A DNA stretch of 24,094 nucleotides, from NCBI GenBank assembly GCA_003427395.1, contig BFEA01000036.1, forward strand, positions 1,098,349 to 1,122,442, given 5' to 3'. The position numbers and the translations under genes are program-made. The notes below the pieces were generated by a model. The model did no database searches. It was not told the DNA's origin and saw only the letters and a list, made by a program, of their open reading frames with translations. Every line of letters begins with the position of its first letter. Position 1 is the first letter of the stretch. Shown piece after piece: positions 18,364-24,094 of the stretch. This DNA is from Chara braunii (Eukaryota; Streptophyta; Charophyceae; Charales; Characeae).

Positions 18364-18895
18364 TTGGTTGATTTGCAGACAGGAAATAAGTCTGCCACCG
18401 ACCATGCCCCGACCCGGAACGTCGATGAAGATCTAGCCTGTGGCGCCGCAACCACCAGTGCTTCGGAAGTTCACACGATCAACCTGCAGACAAGAAGCAA
18501 TGGCATCATGCACAGCTGTTCGAATGAAGAGTATTATCACCCTTCTCTTTCTTGCTGACGCGTGTCATGGACCATCAACCGACCACATGTTCTCAGACAT
18601 CCGCAAAGATCGAGCTTGTGGCCACACAACACAGTGAGCCGCCAATCTCGGAATTCGACCGTTTGGATGAACATGCTCTCTGAATGGTTGTGTTCCGACA
18701 CTGGCGGATGCATGTAAACAACCGTATTCTCACGCCGTTTTTAGTTTACCGTGTGTCATCAACCACCCACCGAACACGTCCTCCGACATGCATGAAGACC
18801 TAGCTTGGGGGCTGGCTGTGAACCGCCAAACTGCTTTAGAAGCTCAAGAGATCAACCTGCAGACAAGAAGCGATGTCAGAATGCAATCGACTAAA
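18364..18895. repeat. three decayed units, about 180-190-bp period
   Basis: (G/A)A(A/G)GAxCxAGC(C/T)TG(T/G)GG(C/G) recurs near 18427, 18605 and 18796, each about 30 bp after a CCACCGA or ACCGACCA word with a downstream CGACAT or GACAT. Units 1 and 3 also share ATCAACCTGCAGACAAGAAG exactly. Unit 2 has lost that part. The length is in the range of satellite monomers, but only three units are present. Confidence 0.65.
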
Positions 18896-18989
18896 TGAGA
18901 ATAGCGCAGTGTTCCGACCCTTCCTCTTTTACAAAATGAACCTGATGTAATAAGCGCAAAGTTCATGCATCAACCCAACTCCGCATGGC

Positions 18990-19825
18990 CCAACTGAGGT
19001 GCACACTCTCACTCGGCAAACAAGCGCAAATATGAAAACCAAAGCTAACAGACATGGGTAACTCAAGTTATATGTTCCCACCCCCGATTGGCTCAGTTCC
19101 CTGCGGCAAAATGGAATTCTGCCCCATGTCTGTCGCTACAGTAATTGCGGAAACCGCACGCCTTCAAGAAGGGCATCACTCGAACACTGCTTGATCGAAT
19201 GCCCAAATGGCCACTCAGATTATCAGATATGGCGTTGGTGGGGCGCAGTGTATTACGACCTCACGCATAGTGACCACCCAGGGGACCCTGCCCTCATACT
19301 GCTAGGGAACATGGACAGCCTCCCCAAGAAATGGGCTTACCTTCAACAACACCTGTCACCAATATACATGCCTGCACCTCCTCATGACAATCTGGAAGGT
19401 AAGGTGCTCCTCTGAGAGAATGGAGTGCAGCTATGGCACTTTTTTCCTGTCTTCGAATCCAGAAACCAGTACTACCTTGAGGCCCCGCCATACGCGAGGT
19501 GGCAGCCGATGCTGTAAAATGTGAATACCAACAAGAAGTGGACAAAACACAGTAATGGCCTATCACCGCTAAGAAGGACACCGTGGTAAGGACTTGCATC
19601 ATTGATCTCTTTAACCGACCGCTACTACCTCTGGGCCTCTTTTTGCCGAGGCGGAGTAGAACTGTGCACCGAGCTTTTCTGAAGCGCCAGCGCGACCTTT
19701 TTTCTTTACTTTTGGCTGGCGCCACCAGCCATTTAGGTGCGGTGGCAGCCGGCCTCCGAAGAATGCGGTACAGGTGGTTAAAAGACACCTGGGTTGACCC
19801 AGACAACAAAAAATCTGTGAGATAA
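18990..19825 (+). pseudogene. non-LTR retrotransposon 3' coding relic (zf-RVT-like)
   Basis: zf-RVT is the Cys/His zinc finger at the C-terminus of many LINE reverse-transcriptase proteins. The plus frame 19062-19415 reads SSLRQNGILPHVCRYSNCGN, then SLEHCLIECP and QIWRWW. That is the expected order: LR-x-G-x-LP-x2-C, a second Cys, E-H-x3-ECP, then an IW. The frame is closed by a stop at 19059 upstream and at 19413. Homologous-looking coding continues in another frame at 19583-19825 (LFNRPLLPLGLFLPRRSR, ATSHLGAVAAGLRRMRYRW). Upstream to about 18990 similar coding persists with stops. Dead element: frameshifts, stops, and no reverse-transcriptase catalytic motif in the window. Confidence 0.6.
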
Positions 19826-19932
19826 AAGACGAAGGGCGGATCATTAGGAAAAACTGGCAACAAGACGCTGCCTCATGGGAGTGGAGACCCGTGCCACACT
19901 TCGCCTCCCTCCCGCCCAGCCAAAGGACAGAG

Positions 19933-20345
19933 TGAGAGACATCATCACACACCTGCAGGCATCCTCTCGGAGCTGCCGCCCAACACCGGATACGCCCCCA
20001 CAGCACCCTGACCCCCCTCCTATTACCCCCTCGACCCCTCCTCCAACCGCCGACAACCAGTCCCCCCCACCAGCCTCCTCAACCCTCGTCCCCTCTCCCC
20101 ATCCCCTCTCCCTTGCAACGTTTGGAACCCAGCGGCGCAGGCCATGAGAGACATCATCACACACCTGCAGGCATCCTCTCGGAGCTGCCACCCAACGCTG
20201 GATACCCCCCCACAGGATCCTGACCCCCCTCCTATTACCCCCTTGACCTGTCTCCCCTCGTCCCCTCTCCCTATCCCCTCTCCCGACCGTCTGCCCTCCA
20301 ATCACATACGACCTTGCAACGCTTGGAACCCAGCGGCGCAGGCCA
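19933..20345 (+). repeat. tandem duplication, proline-rich coding module
   Basis: Copy 1 (19933-20144) and copy 2 (20145-20345) both open TGAGAGACATCATCACACAC and close GGAACCCAGCGGCGCAGGCCA. A C-rich middle differs by indels. In one frame both encode RDIITHLQASSRSC, a CPT or HPT block, then DTPPQ and DPPPITP, so the duplication kept a protein-like module. It directly follows the LINE relic and is probably its 3' tail. Confidence 0.8.
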
Positions 20346-20762
20346 TGAGGAACTTATCTGTTAACCGGGTCATGGTACCAGGGAATCAGGCAACAATGGC
20401 TCCAGCGACCAATAGAACGAGGTGCCCGTGGGGGAATCGGGCATACAGACTGCGGACTACCCGACGGCTCACAGCAGACTTTACGTAACAGCAGCGGGCA
20501 GCAAGGCTCTCACAAGGCTGAAAGGGTTTCATTTGCAGGCTGCTGCAACACGGATCTGGACACAGTTCGCAGAACACGGGTGCTCCCCCCCCTTGACAAA
20601 GGGATTGTCTGTACCCTTCCGTAAGGGACTGGGATCACGGCAAGGGGATTTCATACCTGTTGACTGTCGCCGGGGACGAATCTTCAAGCAAAGCTGCACT
20701 CGATGTTGGGGCAATGGTGGTCACAATACATGCAGTGACAATCAGGATACGGTTCTGCTCTC

Positions 20763-20926
20763 GCATATGGATGGGCAGCCCCCTGGCTGCGTCTGGGGCA
20801 ATCAATGCCATTCTAGTAATGGTGGCTGTTTGGGCAAAGAATGGCAATAAAAGTGCAGTACTTCTGCCGTTACATAGGGATGGTCAATCCCCTGTCTTGC
20901 ACCAGGGCAATCAATGCCATCCTGGA
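20763..20926 (+). repeat. diverged direct repeat, about 111-bp offset
   Basis: TATGGATGGGCAGCCCCCTG with GGGCAATCAATGCCATTCT (20764-20816) is matched by TAGGGATGGTCAATCCCCTG with GGGCAATCAATGCCATCCT (20875-20923). The plus frames across it are open for 142-149 codons with no domain recognised. Confidence 0.75.
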
Positions 20927-21197
20927 AAATTATTTTATGGACGTAATACCAGATGCTGGACCCGGTTCCCAGCACGTGCCGGTCCCCACGAATATAACGG
21001 AGCAATCCACAGCCCATCGTCAACCAGCACAGAAGAACATACTACTTTCACCAACGGGGAACATACTCCAAGCACAGAAGCCTTTTTTTTTTTATTATCG
21101 TCAGGTTAATCCTTCCTCTGTTTGGTCATGGTACATGACTTGATTGGCAATCCGCATTGTTGGCAGTTTGCATATGTTATCCAAACATAGAACAAAA

Positions 21198-21375
21198 GAG
21201 TTCAGTTCGGTTTCGGTTTGGTTTCCGTTCGGTTTCGATTTCGGTTTCGGTTTCGGTTTCGGTTTCGGTTTCGATCTGGTTTCGGTTTGGTTTTGGTTTG
21301 GTTTCAGTCTGGTTTCAGTCTGGTTTCGGTCTGGTTTCGGTTTAGTTTCGGTTTAGTTTCGGTTTGGATCCGGTT
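21198..21375. repeat. GGTTTCGG / GGTTTGG minisatellite
   Basis: A core of about five pure TTTCGG hexamers (21238-21272) is embedded in longer mixed units such as GGTTTCAGTCT and GGTTTAGTTTC. The hexamer resembles but is not the plant telomere unit TTTAGGG. The Phe/Gly, Ser/Val and Arg/Phe frames are artefacts of the repeat. Confidence 0.93.
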
Positions 21376-21404
21376 CGGTTTCATTTCGTCTTCGGTTCAG
21401 TTTC

Positions 21405-21598
21405 AGTCCAATTTAGGCTCCGCTCACCGGACTAGACCATCACAGCAAGCTTACAAATACAATGTGCTGCTTTCTGCATCATGATGACCATGCAGAGCAC
21501 AGTACACTCATCCTCGGTACTATCGTTCACACCACCGACTAGCAAGAGTCCTTACTCCTCCCTATTTAGTCCAATTTAGGCTCCGCTCACCGGACTAG
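21405..21598. repeat. exact 31-bp direct repeat flanking 132 bp
   Basis: Positions 21405-21435 and 21568-21598 are identical (AGTCCAATTTAGGCTCCGCT, then CACCGGACTAG). The first copy ends the GGTTTCGG array, and the second starts a new array of the same kind. Confidence 0.95.
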
Positions 21599-21657
21599 GT
21601 TTCGGTCTGGTTTCGGTCTGGTTTCGGTCTGGTTTCGGTCTGGTTTCGGTCTGGTTT
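21598..21657. repeat. five perfect 12-mers GGTTTCGGTCTG
   Basis: Five identical consecutive dodecamers, more homogeneous than the array at 21198-21375, which implies more recent expansion. Confidence 0.97.
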
Positions 21658-22157
21658 CTGGTTGTGGAATGTCCCAAGAGTCCCAACCCGTGCTTGTGGA
21701 ATCTTGACCAAGGTTGGCAAGTGCAGACACGAAGCATCCGCTCACACCAGCTGGGAGCAAGAAGCTTCCTAGGTCAGCATGCTGAGTAGGCCTATGATGA
21801 GCACATGTGTGCCTGGTATCACGCCATACAGACAAAGCGACGTTTGTGATAAGAAAATAAGACAGGTAGGTGTTTGAATTTAGGCAAAGAGAGGTACCAA
21901 AGTTGGATTAGCATCTCTGATTTTCTCATCACAATTGTCGGGGCGTGGGGTCGAAAGGAGGGGCGACTATCGTGCTATGGGTTCATGTTCCTTTGGCCAC
22001 CGGAAGAGTTATGGCTCATAATCAATGAATAATAATCATCTCTCCCCGTCATGCCGAGATGCTTGCTTGGTTGTGCCCCGTGTCACCTCACTCCATCAGT
22101 GCTGCGATGATGCTCAACTGTCCTCCTCTTACTCCTTTCCTCGTCCCCTCTTCCAAG
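21658..22157. other. no gene recognised
   Basis: Balanced unique-looking sequence with a 10-bp palindrome CAGCATGCTG near 21775. No domain or RNA was supported. Confidence 0.4.
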
Positions 22158-22353
22158 TCCTGCTGTTGCTGCTGCTCATCGTCCTCCTCCTCCTTCTCCT
22201 CCTCCTCCTCCTCCTCCTCCTCCTCCTGCTGCTGCTACTCCTGCTCCTCGTCATCTCACTCCTCTCCTCCTCCTCCTCCTCCTCCTCCTCCTCCTCCTCC
22301 TGCTCCTCCTCCTCCTTCTGCTCCTCCTCCTCCTCCTGCTGCTCCTCCGTCGA
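22158..22353. repeat. (TCC)n/(TGC)n trinucleotide tract
   Basis: TCC triplets with interspersed TGC and TTC. They encode poly-Ser, poly-Leu, poly-Pro or poly-Glu depending on frame, with no coding support beyond the repeat. Confidence 0.95.
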
Positions 22354-22387
22354 GAAGAAAATGCACACATAACACAGAACAAAAAGA

Positions 22388-22389
<2 letters not shown>

Positions 22390-22441
<52 letters not shown>
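22390..22441. repeat. (CA)n microsatellite
   Basis: About 26 pure CA units, adjacent on the 3' side of the minus-strand candidate exon. Confidence 0.98.
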
Positions 22442-22450
<9 letters not shown>

Positions 22451-22452
22451 AC

Positions 22453-22577
22453 CTGAGGCTTCAGTCGCTTACATTTCCTTCTTCATTTCATGTTCGTCGA
22501 TGTTCTGTTTGATCTTGAGCTGCATTCTCTGGTGGAAACCAGGGTTTGGCTCATAACCGAAAAATTTCTGCATGACC
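22453..22577 (-). CDS. candidate exon of an unidentified protein
   Basis: On the minus strand a T17-CCTGCCCCTCTTCCAG acceptor is followed by 125 bp that end in CTCAG with GTAAAT at 22452-22447, an acceptable donor. The frame reads VMQKFFGYEPNPGFHQR and MQLKIKQNIDEHEMKKEM, then a TAA at 22469-22471. The sequence is not low-complexity, uses mixed third positions and ends in a charged helix-like tail, as a real C-terminus might. The stop inside would make the rest 3' UTR with an intron downstream. I do not recognise the protein. The A17 run serves as the polypyrimidine tract, so a chance acceptor in retroposon DNA is possible. Confidence 0.4.
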
Positions 22578-22733
22578 TGGAAGAGGGGCAGGAAAAAAAA
22601 AAAAAAAAACGAAAAAAACATTTCACAAAAGGGAAAGCAGAGTGCCAAGCCCCAAGAAGAGAAACACGAAACCCCCACCAGTTAGCACACAGCCGCGAGT
22701 AGGCACGGACTGCTGGTCGCAAAAAAAAAAAAA

Positions 22734-22908
22734 GCTGGCACGCACCAACTCGCCTTGCTCAGTTGGTACACCGCTTAACTGTTGAAATGCAGATCTGAGT
22801 TCCAACTCCACTGGAAGCAGATGAGTAAAAACACTGCAATTCTACATTACCTGGGCCAGGCCGTAACCCTTTATAAAAAAAGGGAAGGGAATGAAAAAAA
22901 AAAAAAAA
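22734..22908 (+). mobile_element. SINE-like unit 1 with tRNA-type boxes
   Basis: Lies between an A13 run (22721-22733) and its own A15 tail (22894-22908). TTGCTCAGTTGG (22755-22766) fits the pol III A-box and tRNA D-arm, and GAGTTCCAACTCC (22797-22809) is close to the B-box and T-arm, with about 30 bases between them as in tRNA. The D-arm no longer closes because two G are now C, and the anticodon stem is broken, so it is tRNA-derived, not a tRNA. The 3' end reads AAAAAAAGGGAAGGGAATG plus the A tail. Confidence 0.5.
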
Positions 22909-23009
22909 GCTGGCAGTGCCAGGCAAATCTCATGCTGCTTAGGGGCCAGCGACAATCAGCACTGGGAACAAAAAAGGGAAGGAAAAAAAAAAGAAAAAGA
23001 AAAAAAAAA
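22909..23009 (+). mobile_element. SINE-like unit 2
   Basis: Starts GCTGGCA like unit 1, straight after its A tail. It ends AAAAAAGGGAAGGAAAA plus an A-rich tail, matching the unit 1 end. The middle is shorter and has no clear A or B box. Shared ends with a different body suggest a head-to-tail pair or a deleted copy. Confidence 0.4.
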
Positions 23010-23061
23010 GGAGACTCGGAACCACGGGGTGGTTTAAGGACTGGCAAAGGGACCCGACCAG

Positions 23062-23154
23062 CTTCCCCCGAACATAACGCACCCTGATAACGACTGTATA
23101 GCAGCCATTTTTCCGGATACAGTCATATTGCGGGTGTGTTGTGTTCAGGGGAAG
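23062..23154. repeat. foldback with 38-bp arms
   Basis: The left arm (23062-23099) and the reverse complement of the right arm (23117-23154) agree at 30 of 38 positions with no gap. Two of the eight differences allow G-T pairing in one strand. The loop is 17 bp. Arm ends (CTTCCCC and GACTGTAT) are the best paired. It may be a MITE-like inverted repeat, a microRNA-precursor-like hairpin or a palindromic accident. Confidence 0.75.
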
Positions 23155-23385
23155 ACCGTAGTACCCCCTACACACTATTTGCTCTGGCATGCAATCTGTA
23201 AAACAAGACAATCAAGTTGAAGAGACAGAGAGAGAGAGGGTCAACTGATCATCACTTGTAGGAGTCAAACTCCCAATTACTGCCGGAAGTTACTTAAAAA
23301 CAAAAAAAATCGTTTCTTTTTTTTTTTTGGTCTGTGTGTTGTGCTGTGCTGTTTTGTTTTGTTTTAAACAAGGAAAGAAGGGTCA

Positions 23386-23448
23386 ACGGCTTCACAAAAA
23401 AACGGCTTCAGAAAAAACTGCTGCAGAAAAAAACTGCTTCAGAAAAAA
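23386..23448 (+). repeat. 16-bp minisatellite, four units
   Basis: Units of the type ACTGCTTCAGAAAAAA repeated four times with single-base changes. The plus frame through it (23334-23627) continues into a non-repetitive stretch reading MDAQEAEQMKARLLDTLTLR, which could be coding but matches no family I know. Confidence 0.85.
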
Positions 23449-23644
23449 GCAACTGGAAAGGAAAGGAGAGCGCTCTCTGGAGGTGTGGTGATCAGCCCGG
23501 CCAGGCGTCCATGGATGCGCAGGAAGCAGAGCAGATGAAAGCGAGACTGCTGGACACACTCACACTGCGTGGGCTCACTGACCTCCAGCAAAACGAAGTA
23601 GGGCGCCGTGAGAAGTGCCTGTACTAAGTTGTCGAACAATGCCG

Positions 23645-23830
23645 GCCTTCGACCCTGGATGAAACACCAGTCCAAATACATATATATACACCACAGGATC
23701 AAGAAAGAAGGCAAGCCAAATGAACAACAAGTCGGATAGAGAGGGTAAGAAACTGCAATTGATGAATCCGTCTGTAAGCAGCCAGCTTTCGTCCTTAGTG
23801 AAATACCAGTACATGAACATACATACATAC
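23645..23830 (+). repeat. diverged duplication at the edge of the (CATA)n array
   Basis: Positions 23645-23690 (GCCTTCGACCCTGG, GAAACACCAGTCCAAATACAT) and 23785-23830 (GCTTTCGTCCTTAG, GAAATACCAGTACATGAACAT) align at about two thirds identity. Both run into AT-rich CATA or TATA sequence. Confidence 0.55.
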
Positions 23831-24094
23831 ATACATACATACATACATACATACATACATACATACATGCATACATACAAACATACATACATACATACAT
23901 ACATACATACAAACATACATACATACACATACATGTAGACATACATACATACATACATACATGCATACATACATACACACATGAAATGGATGTAGACATA
24001 CATACATACATACATACATACATACATGCATGCAGACAGACAGACAGACATATAAACATACATACATACATGCATATAGACATACATATGCATA
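23817..24094. repeat. (CATA)n tetranucleotide array
   Basis: CATA units with occasional TGCA, CAGA and CAAA variants, running to the window edge. The Met-Tyr-Val-Cys frames on the minus strand (172-214 codons) are the repeat translated. Confidence 0.97.

Noticed and set aside
21238-21275. Interstitial telomere
   Set aside because: The unit is TTTCGG, not TTTAGGG, and grades into other GGTTT-type minisatellite variants.
23255-23290. tRNA T-arm-like GGAGTCAAACTCC
   Set aside because: One base short of a B-box, and no A-box or cloverleaf around it.
23439-24093. Frames of 172-214 codons rich in Met-Tyr-Val-Cys
   Set aside because: Most of each frame is a translation of the (CATA)n array; the ends have no domain.

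Overview
The window looks like gene-poor, repeat-laden nuclear DNA of a eukaryote. It has no intact gene that I can recognise. It is dense in microsatellites: (AG)n, (CT)n, (CA)n, (CATA)n and (TCC)n. It also has long one-sided pyrimidine tracts, poly(A)/poly(T) runs of 13-21 bases, several generations of decayed tandem repeats, and a 765-base assembly gap inside a (CT)n array. Splice-site consensus sequences, a U6 snRNA-like block, nuclear 28S-like fragments and a non-LTR retrotransposon tail all point to a nuclear genome. A large, repeat-rich plant or green-lineage genome (for example a charophyte) would fit, but nothing here fixes the species.

Layout. 1-900: (AG)n, a 68-bp exact duplication ending in a 28S-rRNA-like stretch, two strong hairpins, and a TATA box followed by palindromes. 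1100-2160: decayed repeats, one family with paired base changes in a hairpin stem. 3318-3638 and 6874-7212: two diverged copies, same strand, of an unlabelled dispersed repeat. 4500-5543: a TATA-bearing hairpin and tRNA-like boxes, then three tandem copies of a unit of about 308 bp. 6279-8290: two related minus-strand coding relics. 8937-9435: a second 28S-like fragment, (AG)n, and an AT-rich tandem repeat. 9436-11660: nothing recognised.

11664-12584 (minus strand) holds the most interesting coding relic. It is a single reading frame broken by three stop codons that reads as an Arg/Pro-rich leader followed by a Josephin-like cysteine peptidase domain. 12600-16560 is mostly microsatellite, pyrimidine tract and gap. 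17083-17205 is a defective U6-like sequence with a downstream A run. 17866-18895 has a minus-strand polyadenylation-like end and two decayed tandem families. 18990-20345 is the 3' end of a plus-strand non-LTR (LINE) element with a zf-RVT-like zinc finger and a duplicated proline-rich tail. 21198-21657 is GGTTTCGG minisatellite split by an exact 31-bp duplication. 22453-22577 (minus) is the best candidate true exon. 22734-23009 looks like two SINE-like units, followed by a 38-bp-arm foldback. The window ends in a (CATA)n array.

The parts do not work together as a pathway. The common theme is retroposition and repeat expansion followed by decay. All homology statements come from reading the sequence and remembering family hallmarks; no database search was run.
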